Part shown: piece by piece, positions 45,379 to 55,649 of the stretch
How positions within the stretch are numbered: the stretch's first letter is position 1
How the letters are laid out: each line of letters begins with the position of its first letter
Origin: Deltaproteobacteria bacterium
GTDB lineage: Bacteria; Myxococcota; Kuafuiibacteriia; Kuafuiibacteriales; Kuafuiibacteriaceae
Length of the DNA stretch: 64,000 nt
Assembly (NCBI GenBank): GCA_016703535.1
Contig: JADJBV010000002.1
Location: forward strand, 2,356,001-2,420,000
Reading direction: 5' to 3'
Position numbers and translations under genes: made by a program
The notes under the pieces: generated by a model
Databases searched by the model: none
Seen by the model: the letters and a program-made list of their open reading frames with translations, nothing else
What the model was told of the DNA's origin: nothing

Positions 45379-46227
45379 TCAAAGGAAGGGCAAGAGCAGG
45401 TAATCCGGTCGGATCTCCTCCGGAAGTTGCTCCGGCAAGGCGCCGGTGATGCCCCAGCCCACCAAGGCCGCCGCCAGCCCCACGGTCTTGGCGCCCCGGA
45501 TGTCGGTCTCGAGCTGGTCCCCGATCATCACCGCGTCTTGGGTGCCGGCCCGGGCCATCGCCGCCCGGTAGATCGGCGGGTAAGGTTTGCCGAGCCGCTG
45601 GAAGTGGATGTCGGTGCGGGTCGGGAAACGGAGTTGGATCGCCGACTCGAAGAGCTGGGCGATGCTGCCGGCCGCGATCCCGAAGCGCCCGGGGCTCTGG
45701 GGATAGATCAAGTCAGGGTTGGGCACGACCAGGCCCAAACGATCGCCCCGCTCCACCTTGGCCAAGATCAAGGAGAGGGCCTGATCGATGGTCTCGAGGA
45801 AGGGGTAGCCACTTTCGTCGGTGATCACCACCAGGTCGACCGCCCCGGGATCGGTGATGGGCCAAGGCACCACCTCGACCACCTCGGACAGGTAACCCGC
45901 CGAGGCCTCGGGCCCGAGGAACGCACAACGGGCGCCGCTCCACCCCTCCGCCACCAGGTGGGGCGCCACCAAACTCCCGGAGCTGACGATGTGCTCCGTT
46001 CCGATCGGCAGGCCGTGGCTCCGCAGTCGGGCCGCGATCGCCTGGGGCATCCGGGAGGCGTCGTTGGTGACGATCCAGTAAGGCGTGTTGTTTTGGTTGA
46101 GCCGCGCCAAGGTGGAGGCCGCCCCCGGCAAGGCCCCCGAGCCGTCCACCAACACCCCATAAGCGTCGAAGAACAAGGCCTGGTGGCGTTCGGCCAACTC
46201 GTCGACGGTGGTCGTCCGCCAGCTCAC
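45379..46227 (-). CDS. HAD-superfamily class II (NagD-like) protein
   Basis: A 282-residue haloacid-dehalogenase-like protein: motif I DAYGVLVDG (Asp21), motif II TND, Lys in GKPYPPIYRAAM and motif III GDQLETDIRGA. The second Asp of motif I is Tyr, as in the TIGR01459-like branch, so the usual general acid is missing and phosphatase activity may be altered. It overlaps pmbA by four bases and ends the tldD-pmbA operon. Confidence 0.8.
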   Translation of the reverse strand: MSWRTTTVDELAERHQALFFDAYGVLVDGSGALPGAASTLARLNQNNTPYWIVTNDASRMPQAIAARLRSHGLPIGTEHIVSSGSLVAPHLVAEGWSGARCAFLGPEASAGYLSEVVEVVPWPITDPGAVDLVVITDESGYPFLETIDQALSLILAKVERGDRLGLVVPNPDLIYPQSPGRFGIAAGSIAQLFESAIQLRFPTRTDIHFQRLGKPYPPIYRAAMARAGTQDAVMIGDQLETDIRGAKTVGLAAALVGWGITGALPEQLPEEIRPDYLLLPFL

Positions 46228-47588
46228 GACTGGCCAGCCACCGTCATCTTCTTCACCCGAAAGGTTGGGGCGGCGTAGCTGCTTTTGGGATCGAGATCGT
46301 TGGCGACCGCGTCGATGTTGCGCCAGAAGTCCTTGAAGCCGAGGGAGATGGTCACCTCACTCACCGGCCGAGTCAGCCGACCCTTTTCGATCAAAAATCC
46401 CTCCGCACCTCGGCTGAAGTCGCCGGTGACCGGGTTGAAGCCAAAACCCATCATCCCGGTCACGTAGAGGCCCCGATCGACCTCGGCCAACAAGGCTTCG
46501 GGGCTGACGGCGCCGGGCAAGAGGTGAAAGTTGGTCGGCGAAACCGAAGGCGCCGACCCCACCCCACGAGCGGCGCTGCCGGTGCTGACCTTGCCCAACT
46601 TTTTGGCGCTGTAGGTGTCGAGCAAATAGGTGCGCAGGCGTCCGGCCTCCACCACCACCGTGCGGCGGGACGGTAGGCCTTCACCGTCGAAGGGGCGAGA
46701 GCCCGGGGCCTTGGGGATCAAGGGATCGTCGACGATGGTCACCAAGGGGCTGGCGATCTCTTCGCCTTCTTGATCGACCAAGTAGCTGGCGCGGCGGTAG
46801 ATGGCTCCGCCCGAGATGCAGGAGAAGAGCAGGCTGAGGAAGGCGCGGCCGGCGTCGGGGTGAAAGACGACCGGCAATTCTCCGGTCGGGATCTTTTCGG
46901 CGCCCAGCTGGGCCAAGGTCTTTTTGGCGGCCTCGATGCCGATCGCCTCGGGGCTCTTCATCTGGGCCAAAAAGCGCCGAGCGTCCCAGTCGCTGCCGAT
47001 CCGCTTTTTGCCGTCCCGATCGTCGGCCAAGGCGCTGATCGAGAGGCTGACGTAGGTGGAGGCGTAACCTTGGGCGAAGCCGCCGCTGGTCACCAAGGCC
47101 ATGACCCCGGCGGTGCGGGCGGCGCTGACGCCGTCGGTGTTGTTGATCCGGGGATCGTGGGCCCTGGCGGCTTTTTCAGCGGCCAGGGCCCAGGTGGTGG
47201 CTTGGCCCGCGTCGATCTTGCCGACCGCCTCGTCGTACAGCCCCAGGTCTGGCACCGACTTGGCCAACAAACCGGGCTCCGGCGGCATCGCGAACGGATC
47301 GGGTTCACTCAAGGCCGCCAACTCCAGGGCGTCCCCGACCAAGGCCGAAAGCCCGAGCTCCGACGGATCCGAGGTGTAGGTCATGGCCGAACGGCCGCCC
47401 TTGATCACCCGCAGGCCGATGGCGCTGCTGCCCGCCTCCTCGATCAACTCGGGGGCGCCGGCGTGGATCTTGGCCGACAGATCGACGTTGTCCCGCAGGA
47501 TCACCTCGGCGACCTCGGCCCCTTGGCGTTGGGCCCGATCGACCACCTCTTGCCCGATCCGGATCAGCTCTTTGACGCGTTCGTTCAC
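46224..47588 (-). CDS. pmbA: TldE/PmbA metallopeptidase-complex subunit
   Basis: A 454-residue PmbA (TldE), the partner of TldD in a cytoplasmic proteolytic complex known for microcin maturation and peptide degradation. Segments include AMTYTSDPSELGLSALV, TGELPVVFHPDAGRAFLSLL and the C-terminal MMGFGFNPVTGDFSRGAEGFLIEKG; PmbA lacks the zinc motif, as here. The GTG start at 47588 lies one base past the tldD stop. No obvious peptide substrate gene is nearby. Confidence 0.93.
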   Translation of the reverse strand: MNERVKELIRIGQEVVDRAQRQGAEVAEVILRDNVDLSAKIHAGAPELIEEAGSSAIGLRVIKGGRSAMTYTSDPSELGLSALVGDALELAALSEPDPFAMPPEPGLLAKSVPDLGLYDEAVGKIDAGQATTWALAAEKAARAHDPRINNTDGVSAARTAGVMALVTSGGFAQGYASTYVSLSISALADDRDGKKRIGSDWDARRFLAQMKSPEAIGIEAAKKTLAQLGAEKIPTGELPVVFHPDAGRAFLSLLFSCISGGAIYRRASYLVDQEGEEIASPLVTIVDDPLIPKAPGSRPFDGEGLPSRRTVVVEAGRLRTYLLDTYSAKKLGKVSTGSAARGVGSAPSVSPTNFHLLPGAVSPEALLAEVDRGLYVTGMMGFGFNPVTGDFSRGAEGFLIEKGRLTRPVSEVTISLGFKDFWRNIDAVANDLDPKSSYAAPTFRVKKMTVAGQS

Positions 47589-47589
47589 T

Positions 47590-49032
<1,443 letters not shown>

Positions 49033-49045
49033 GGGCGGAGAGTAA

Positions 49046-49810
49046 TCACCTCTGGGCGCGCTTAAAAGGCTCCTTCGCCAAACGCCCCACCAACTCGACA
49101 CCCCGGCGGGTGCGCAGGCCGTGCCAACAACAGTCGTCGCCGCTGACCAGGCGGATCGCGGTGTGGGGCAACAAGCCGGCCAGCTCGGCTCGGTGCTTCT
49201 CCTGGAAGGGGAAGGGCTCGTCGGGGAGCAACAGCAGATCGGGCGCGGCGTCGGCCAGCTCGGCCAAACGCACGATCGGATAACGGTCCGGGTGATCGTC
49301 GAAGACCCCGATCCCGCCCGCTTGGGCCCAAAGATCAGCCACGTAGGTGTCCCGGTTGACCGCCATCCAAGGCTCTCGCCAGATCAGGTACGCGTAGCGG
49401 AAGGCCGGGGCCGGGTTCGCCGCTAGGTCTTCCAAGGATTGTTCGAGGGCCTGGGCCTGTTGTTCTGCGAGGGCCTCCGTACCGGTGAGCGCGCCCAGGT
49501 GGCGCAAGAGGGCCGGCACCTCCCGCACCTTTTTGGGCAGGGTCGAGTCGATCCGAAAGTCGGCGGCCAGGGCCTCGTAGTCTTCCCGCCGGTTCTCTTC
49601 TTCGTTCATGAAGATGAAATCCGGGGCCAGGGCCCGGATCCGATCGAGCTCGGGGGTTTTGGTCCCACCGACCTTCTCGAGCTTGGCCACCACCTCGGCG
49701 GGGTGGATGCAAAAGCGGGTGACGCCGACCAGCTGGGACTCGAGCCCCAGGCCGATCAGGGTCTCGGTGATCGACGGACACAACGAGACGATCCGCACGA
49801 CTCCTTTCAT
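49046..49810 (-). CDS. BtuF-like helical-backbone metal-binding-receptor protein without signal peptide
   Basis: A 254-residue protein of the cobalamin/iron periplasmic-binding family fold: IVSLCPSITETLIGLGLESQLVGVTRFC at the start, then VGGTKTPELDRIRALAPDFIFMN and a long helix. No export signal is visible, unlike true BtuF, so it may be cytoplasmic. Its role may be metal or corrinoid handling, or it may be a non-transport relative. It heads the operon with tldD, pmbA and the HAD gene and is divergent from the LOG gene (46 bp between). Confidence 0.75.
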   Translation of the reverse strand: MKGVVRIVSLCPSITETLIGLGLESQLVGVTRFCIHPAEVVAKLEKVGGTKTPELDRIRALAPDFIFMNEEENRREDYEALAADFRIDSTLPKKVREVPALLRHLGALTGTEALAEQQAQALEQSLEDLAANPAPAFRYAYLIWREPWMAVNRDTYVADLWAQAGGIGVFDDHPDRYPIVRLAELADAAPDLLLLPDEPFPFQEKHRAELAGLLPHTAIRLVSGDDCCWHGLRTRRGVELVGRLAKEPFKRAQR

Positions 49811-49856
49811 ACCTCGGCCCTTGCGGTGGGGACAGGCTCCCGGCTACGACTCGGGG

Positions 49857-50411
49857 GTGACCCCCTTTCGGCGAATTTGCGTGTTTTGTGCGTCCAGCAT
49901 GGGGCATCGCCCCGAGTTCCAGGCGGCGGCCGGCGAACTGGGCCGAACCCTGGCCGAACGCGGCATCGAGCTGGTGTACGGCGGCGCCAAGGTGGGCCTG
50001 ATGGGGATCATCGCTGACGCCACCTTGGCCGCCGGGGGCAAGGTCTTGGGTGTCATCCCCCACAGCCTGGTCGCCAAAGAGTTGGCCCACCGAGGCCTGA
50101 CCGAACTTTTTACGGTCGAGAGCATGCACGCCCGAAAGACGATGATGGCCCACCTCTCCGACGCCTTCATCGCCTTGCCCGGCGGCTGGGGCACCTTGGA
50201 GGAGACCTTCGAGATCGTGACCTGGGCCCAGATCGGCTACCACCAAAAGCCGGTCGGCCTGCTGAACCTCAACGGCTACTACCAGCCCCTCCTCGACTTC
50301 GCGGATCGGGCGGTCAGCGATGGCCTGTTGCAAGCGCCCAACCGCCGTCTGCTCCACGACGGGCCGACGATCCCCGAGCTCCTGCGCCGCCTGGAGGCGG
50401 CCAAGAAGTGA
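49857..50411 (+). CDS. LOG-family cytokinin-riboside-monophosphate phosphoribohydrolase-like protein
   Basis: A 184-residue Rossmann-type protein of the LOG/YgdH group. It has the phosphate-binding SS..PEF start, ELVYGGAKVGLMG, and the defining PGGxGTxxE motif (LPGGWGTLEETFE, about 107-118). LOG enzymes hydrolyse nucleoside 5'-monophosphates. The GTG at 49857 was chosen because it begins the family sequence (CVFCASS); longer starts would overlap the divergent gene. The next gene starts on its stop (GTGA). Confidence 0.92.
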   Translation: MTPFRRICVFCASSMGHRPEFQAAAGELGRTLAERGIELVYGGAKVGLMGIIADATLAAGGKVLGVIPHSLVAKELAHRGLTELFTVESMHARKTMMAHLSDAFIALPGGWGTLEETFEIVTWAQIGYHQKPVGLLNLNGYYQPLLDFADRAVSDGLLQAPNRRLLHDGPTIPELLRRLEAAKK

Positions 50412-51331
50412 ACTCGACTTTGGGCCACTACCGGGTGCGTGGCCTGGAGTTGGCCTATCACGCGTACGGTGATCCGACGGCCCCGCCGGTGGTGATGATC
50501 CACGGCTTCCTCGATCACGGGCAGTCCTTCGCCGACGTGGTCGCGGCCTTGCCTGAACCTCGTTATGTCATCGCCCCGGATCTGCGGGGCCACGGCCACT
50601 CGGGGTGGGTCGGCGACGGCGGCTACTATCACTTCTACGATTATTTCGACGACATCCGGGCCTTGATCGAACACCTGGCGTTGCCGCCCTTTTTGTTGGT
50701 CGGACATTCGATGGGCGGCAGCGTCGCCGTCGGCACCGCCGCGATCTTGGGGCCCGAACGGGTGCAAGCGCTCTTGCTCCTCGAGGGCATGGGGCCGCCC
50801 TTTCAGCAGCTCGACGCCTCGGTGGAGCGCCTGGAGCGTTGGTCTTCGGCCCTACGGGCGCCGGCGATGAACGGCGACGTCGCGGCCCGGCGCGGGTCCC
50901 GGCGGCCGATGGTCGATCGGGCCGAGGTCGCCGATCGTCTGCAGCGGATGAACCCCCGCTTGCCCCGGGATCGGGCCGAACGGCTGGCCGAGAGCTCCAC
51001 CGAGGCCGCACCCGGCGGGTGGGTGTGGCGGGCCGATCCGCTCCACCGGACCCCGGCCGCCAAGCCCTATGTCTACGAGGAGGCGGCGTCCCTCTGGCAG
51101 GCCCTGAAGATGCCGGTCTGGTCCCTCTACGCCGAAGACGCCGGTTGGTACCCGGATCGGCTGCGCGAACGGCACCGGGCCGTGGCCCAGCTGACCCCCG
51201 GGGTGGTGCCCAATTCGGGCCACGCCATCCACCAAGACCAGCCCGAGCGGGTGGCTCAGGCGATCGTGGCCTTGGGCCGGGGCCAAGGACTCCCCCCAGG
51301 GATCAAGCCCGGCGAACCCACTTTCGGCTGA
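50408..51331 (+). CDS. Alpha/beta hydrolase
   Basis: A 307-residue cytoplasmic alpha/beta-hydrolase: oxyanion segment MIHGFLDHGQSF, nucleophile Ser in VGHSMGGSVAVG, acid in the SLYAEDAGWYP region and His in NSGHAIHQDQPE. The substrate is unknown. The GTG start overlaps the stop of the LOG gene by four bases. Confidence 0.9.
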   Translation: MNSTLGHYRVRGLELAYHAYGDPTAPPVVMIHGFLDHGQSFADVVAALPEPRYVIAPDLRGHGHSGWVGDGGYYHFYDYFDDIRALIEHLALPPFLLVGHSMGGSVAVGTAAILGPERVQALLLLEGMGPPFQQLDASVERLERWSSALRAPAMNGDVAARRGSRRPMVDRAEVADRLQRMNPRLPRDRAERLAESSTEAAPGGWVWRADPLHRTPAAKPYVYEEAASLWQALKMPVWSLYAEDAGWYPDRLRERHRAVAQLTPGVVPNSGHAIHQDQPERVAQAIVALGRGQGLPPGIKPGEPTFG

Positions 51332-51391
51332 AAGACGCCGACGGCCCGCTGGGGCTCAACCCTGGCGTCGGCCCGTGTTAAGGGAGCCCCC

Positions 51392-52369
51392 ATGCCGAAT
51401 CGCTGGCCCGCGGCCTTGGTACTCGCGGCTCTCATTTGCCCCACTGGGGCCTGGGCCCAGGGATCGGTCCCGGTGGTCGCGGTCTTCGAGATCGAGGACA
51501 GCACCAAACGCGACAAGCGGGTGATGAACGCCTTGACCGACTACTTCCGGGTCAAGCTCGCCGAAAGCGGCGCCTTCAAGGTGGTCGACAAGGGCGAACA
51601 AGAGGCCCAGCTGAAGCGCTTGATCAAAGAGGAGAAAAAAAACTCCTACAAGACCTGCGTCGATGAGTCCTGTCAGATCCCCCTCGGCAAGGAGTTGGCC
51701 GCCGACAAGATCTTGCGGGGCAAGCTGAACCGCTTCGGCAAGGCCTACGTGTTGTCGGCCGAGCTGATCGACTTGGCCACCGGGGCTTCGGCCGGTGCCG
51801 CCAGCGACAAGTCCGACGGCAGCGAAGAAGGCCTGATGGGTTCGGTGGAGCGGATCGCTGCTCAGATGGTGAACGGTCGCCCGGCCCCGCCTCCTCCGCC
51901 TCCTCCGCCGCCGGCGGTCGTCGACACCACCGTGCCGCCCCCGCCGCCCCCCAGCAACGTAGCGCCGCCTCCTTCGGCCCCACCCAAGGAGTCCGAGATC
52001 TCGGGCCTCCAGTGGGCGATGATCATCGGTGGTTGGTCGGTGTTCGCCGCCGGTTACCTCGGTGAGATCGTCTACACCTTGGCCGAGACCGACGGCACCT
52101 ACCTTTATTATGCGTTTTTCCCGGTGATCGGGCCGATCTTGGTGGCCAGCGGCGAAAGTGCGCTCAGCCCCTTCGAAGAGGTGGACGTGTCGCTCCACTA
52201 CGCCTTCGCCGGCATCCAAGTGATCGGGGCCGCGGTTGCGGTGTTGGGGCACGTGCTCTCGATCTCGGGGGGATCGGGCTCAACGGCCTCGTTGATACCC
52301 GCGCCCGAGGGCGTGATGGTCGACCTCTACGTCGGTCCCAACTCGGTGGGCCTCACCGGCCGTTTCTGA
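51392..52369 (+). CDS. Exported CsgG/TolB-like protein with Pro-rich linker and C-terminal membrane segments
   Basis: A 325-residue protein: signal peptide (about 1-22) and a CsgG/TolB-type N-terminal domain (VVAVFEIEDSTKRDK, ILRGKLNRFGKAYVLSAELIDLATG, with two Cys in TCVDESCQIPLG). A pure proline-rich linker (about 168-205) follows, then two or three hydrophobic helices (IIGGWSVFAAGYLG, VIGAAVAVLGHVL). The layout is common in Myxococcota exported proteins next to kinases. The gene for the Ser/Thr kinase starts 13 bp downstream, so the two may be functionally linked. Confidence 0.7.
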   Translation: MPNRWPAALVLAALICPTGAWAQGSVPVVAVFEIEDSTKRDKRVMNALTDYFRVKLAESGAFKVVDKGEQEAQLKRLIKEEKKNSYKTCVDESCQIPLGKELAADKILRGKLNRFGKAYVLSAELIDLATGASAGAASDKSDGSEEGLMGSVERIAAQMVNGRPAPPPPPPPPPAVVDTTVPPPPPPSNVAPPPSAPPKESEISGLQWAMIIGGWSVFAAGYLGEIVYTLAETDGTYLYYAFFPVIGPILVASGESALSPFEEVDVSLHYAFAGIQVIGAAVAVLGHVLSISGGSGSTASLIPAPEGVMVDLYVGPNSVGLTGRF

Positions 52370-52382
52370 AGAAGCCCAGATC

Positions 52383-53813
52383 GTGAGCCAACTGCCCGCC
52401 CAGATCGGCCGCTACCAGATCCTCGGTCGCCTCGGCGCCGGCGGGATGGCGGAGGTTTTGGTGGCGCGGCTGGTCGGTGAAGGTGGCTTCGAGCGGCCGA
52501 TGGTCCTGAAGCGGATCCTCCCGGAAAAGGCCAATCATCCGGAGTTCGTTCGGATGTTCGTGGAAGAGGCCCGGATGGCCGGCCAGGTGCGGCACCAAAA
52601 CGTGGTGCAGATCTTCGAGTTGGTCCACGACCAAGGGGAGCTCTACCTGGTGATGGAGTACCTGGAGGGCGAAAGTGCGGCCGCGGTGGCCCGTCGTTTG
52701 GCCTCGGCCCGCAAGTTGTTGGCCTTTGGGTTGGCCGCTCACGTGGTGGCCGAGGTCTGCGCGGGCCTGCGGGCCGCCCACGAGTTGATCGACGCCGACG
52801 ATCACCCGACCCCTTTGGTCCACCGGGACATCAGCCCTGGCAACATCCACCTCAGCTACGACGGCCAGGTGAAGATCCTCGACTTCGGGATCGCGGCGCC
52901 CGCCGGCACCGTGCCCAGCCGACGAGAGCTGAAGGGCAAGTTGGCTTACCTTTCGCCCGAACAGGTCCGGAGCCACCCGCTGGATCGGCGTTCCGATCTC
53001 TTCTCCTTGGGCGCGGTGCTTTATGAACTCAGCACCTGTCGCCGGCTGTTCAAGCGCCCCACCGATCAAGAGACCCTGGACGCGATCTTGACCGAGCCGA
53101 TCGTACCGCCGTCCCGGCTGGTCGCCGAATATCCACGGGAGTTGGAGCGGATCGTGCTCAAGGCCCTGGAGCGCAACCCCGACGATCGCTACGCCACCGC
53201 CATCGAGATGCGCCGGGATCTTTTGGCCGTCGCGGGGCAACTCAACCAAGGCAAGGTGCCCGAGGACTCCCTGGGCAAGGTGATGCAGAAGCTCTTCGCT
53301 GATCGACGGGCCGAACGCCGGGCCTTGCTCAAGGTTAGCCCCGACGATCCGCGCTTCGGCGAGCCGCCCCAGACCGATCCGCTCCTCGACATCCCCGACC
53401 CCGCCATGTTGGCCGCCTTGGCCGGTCAGTCCAGCTTGGTCTCGGCCAACTCGGCCATCGCCTCCAGCATGCCGACGCCGATCATCGCCACGCCGGCGAT
53501 CGATCCGGTGGTGCCGCCGCCGGTGCCCGAACCCACGCCCGATCTGCCGAGCCCCTCCCAGGATCTGCCCGAGGCCGAGCTTGCGCCGACCCCCGATCTG
53601 CCCACGCCCGCCGTCTCTCCCGGAGAAGATCTGGCGACCGAGGTGGAGTTGGTCCGCCCCGCCTCCAAGATCTTGGTCCCGTCGCCCCCGCCCGAGGATC
53701 CCGCCAGCTCCACGCCGTTGCCCCAGCTGGTCTCGGAGAAGAAGCGGCAGTGGATCGGCATCGGCTTCGTGGTGGCCCTCGCCATCCTGATCTTTATCGT
53801 GATGCGCTTCTGA
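52383..53813 (+). CDS. Tail-anchored eukaryote-like Ser/Thr protein kinase
   Basis: A 476-residue kinase: Gly loop LGAGGMAEVLVAR, Lys in MVLKRILPE, HRDISPGNIHL (catalytic loop, about residue 147), DFG in KILDFGIAA, and SPE in the activation segment. Most of residues 300-455 are a disordered Pro/Thr/Asp-rich linker, and the last 20 residues form a membrane helix (GFVVALAILIFIVMRF), so the kinase domain faces the cytoplasm from a C-terminal anchor. No sensory domain is present outside. GTG start; it abuts the CsgG-like gene and is convergent with the DUF885 gene (stops back to back). Confidence 0.92.
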   Translation: MSQLPAQIGRYQILGRLGAGGMAEVLVARLVGEGGFERPMVLKRILPEKANHPEFVRMFVEEARMAGQVRHQNVVQIFELVHDQGELYLVMEYLEGESAAAVARRLASARKLLAFGLAAHVVAEVCAGLRAAHELIDADDHPTPLVHRDISPGNIHLSYDGQVKILDFGIAAPAGTVPSRRELKGKLAYLSPEQVRSHPLDRRSDLFSLGAVLYELSTCRRLFKRPTDQETLDAILTEPIVPPSRLVAEYPRELERIVLKALERNPDDRYATAIEMRRDLLAVAGQLNQGKVPEDSLGKVMQKLFADRRAERRALLKVSPDDPRFGEPPQTDPLLDIPDPAMLAALAGQSSLVSANSAIASSMPTPIIATPAIDPVVPPPVPEPTPDLPSPSQDLPEAELAPTPDLPTPAVSPGEDLATEVELVRPASKILVPSPPPEDPASSTPLPQLVSEKKRQWIGIGFVVALAILIFIVMRF

Positions 53814-55613
53814 CTAGTTGCGGCTCTGGACCCAGTCTTCCACCTGTTGGGCCAACACCGACATGGTCACTGCGCCGCCGGTCAACACCGCGTCGTGGAA
53901 TCCTCTGAGGTCAAAGTTCTTTCCCAAGCTGCGTTCGGCCTCTCGGCGCAGGCGCCAGATCTCCAGCTGCCCGGTCTTGTACGCCAGCGCTTGGCCCGGC
54001 CAGACCAGGTAACGATCGACCTCGTTGTCGATGTTATTTTCGGCCAGGGCGGTGTGATCGCGCATGAAGGCCTGGGCTTGGCTGCGGCTCCAGCCCAAGG
54101 CGTGAAGCCCGGTGTCGACCACCAACCGAGAGGCGCGCCAGGCGTCGAAGCTGAGCATGCCCATGCGGCTGAGGTCGCTGGTGTAGAGGCCCAACTCGTC
54201 GGCCAGGCGTTCGGTGTAGAGGGCCCAACCTTCAACGAAGGCGGTGGTGCCCAGGTGTTTGCGGAAGGCGGGGATGGCCGGGAGCTCTTGGGCGATGGCG
54301 ATCTGCAGGTGGTGGCCGGGGATCGACTCATGAAAGGCCAAGGCCTCCATCTCGAAGCGGGGTCGAGTCTCCGCTTGGTAGGTGTTGACGAAAAATTCGC
54401 CGGGTTTGCTGCCGTCGGGGATCGGCTGGCGATAGTAGGCGATGCTGGTGAAGGGCGCCTCATGATCGGGGATCCGGGCGATGACGCAGTCGGCTTTGGG
54501 CAACACGCCGAAGGCCTGGGGGATGGCCGCTTTGGCCGCGATCAAGGCACTTTCGGCGGCGACCTCCAGCTCGGCCGCGTTCTGAAACCGTAGGCTGGGA
54601 TCGCTGCGGAGTTTGCTGACGATCGCCGCCAGGTCATCGGTGCCGAACAACTTCTTCCCCAAGATCCGCATCTCGCCGTTGATCCGCTCGATCTCCTGCA
54701 GGCCCAAGCGGTGCAGCTCTTCGGGCGAGCGGCTGAGGTTGGTGTAGATTCGGACCGTGGCCCGGTAACACTCGGCGCCGATCGGCAAAACGCCGACGCC
54801 ACTTTTGTCGGCGGGGCGAGCCTTGGGCGAGATCTGCTCGGCCACGAAGTTGCGGTAACGGGTGAAGGCGGGCTTGAGCTCCACCTCCAAGATCTGAAGG
54901 AGTTCGGCCTTGAACTTGGCCTCGGCCTCGGGGCTCCAGCCGTGGCTCTTTTGGACCGGCGTGGCGTAGGCCCACTCGCTCACCGGCTTTTGGAGTTCAC
55001 CGTCCAACATCGCCAAGGTCCGGCGCACCGACTCGGCGTTGCCGTAGAGGCCCGCCGCCACCCCGAGCTGCAGGTGAGCCAAGGCGGCCTCGACCTCCCT
55101 CGGCACCAGTCGATAGCGGGCCAAGAGCTTTTGGCCATCGGCCTCAGTCTTCACCGGGTGCAGCTCCACCAGCTCGGCGTGATCCGCGAAGGGGTTGCCC
55201 CTCGGCGACAAGTTCCACTGCTCGAAGCGGCAGACCTCCCGGCCCAAACTCGCCTCCAGCTCCTCGATGAAGAGGCCCAAGGTGACCTGGTCGGGCCGGG
55301 ACAACTCGCCGAAGGGGATGGCCCGGGCTCGATCCCGCAACGCCACCATCGCCTGTTGGGCGGCCGCGAGCCCGGCGGGGCTACGGTCCGCGAGTTGATC
55401 GTCGTAGCGATGATCGCCCAAGGAGGTGGCGAAGACCGGCTCCTGCCGCAACACCCACTCCCAATGATCGATCAACAGCGCCCCGAGCCGCGGATCCTCG
55501 ACCCCCGCGGCGGCTTGGTCACCGAGGTTCGCGGGGGACGGCGGTGGATCGGGCGGCACGGCCTGTCGACAAGCGACGGCCCCAAGAGACAACACCCAAA
55601 CGATGCGGCGCAT
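53814..55613 (-). CDS. DUF885-family lipoprotein, probable zinc peptidase
   Basis: A 599-residue lipoprotein (lipobox AVAC, about residues 12-15) of the DUF885 family, which has a metal motif HExxxGHH: here AFHESIPGHHLQ near residue 427. Upstream it shows the family's DDQLADRSPAGLAAA region and a long helical body, consistent with carboxypeptidase- or M32-like folds. It probably hydrolyses peptides in the periplasm or on the surface. It is followed by the mltG gene upstream on the same strand. Confidence 0.85.
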   Translation of the reverse strand: MRRIVWVLSLGAVACRQAVPPDPPPSPANLGDQAAAGVEDPRLGALLIDHWEWVLRQEPVFATSLGDHRYDDQLADRSPAGLAAAQQAMVALRDRARAIPFGELSRPDQVTLGLFIEELEASLGREVCRFEQWNLSPRGNPFADHAELVELHPVKTEADGQKLLARYRLVPREVEAALAHLQLGVAAGLYGNAESVRRTLAMLDGELQKPVSEWAYATPVQKSHGWSPEAEAKFKAELLQILEVELKPAFTRYRNFVAEQISPKARPADKSGVGVLPIGAECYRATVRIYTNLSRSPEELHRLGLQEIERINGEMRILGKKLFGTDDLAAIVSKLRSDPSLRFQNAAELEVAAESALIAAKAAIPQAFGVLPKADCVIARIPDHEAPFTSIAYYRQPIPDGSKPGEFFVNTYQAETRPRFEMEALAFHESIPGHHLQIAIAQELPAIPAFRKHLGTTAFVEGWALYTERLADELGLYTSDLSRMGMLSFDAWRASRLVVDTGLHALGWSRSQAQAFMRDHTALAENNIDNEVDRYLVWPGQALAYKTGQLEIWRLRREAERSLGKNFDLRGFHDAVLTGGAVTMSVLAQQVEDWVQSRN

Positions 55614-55649
55614 CCCTTCGGCCTATCACGGCCGCGGCACCGATTCCAT

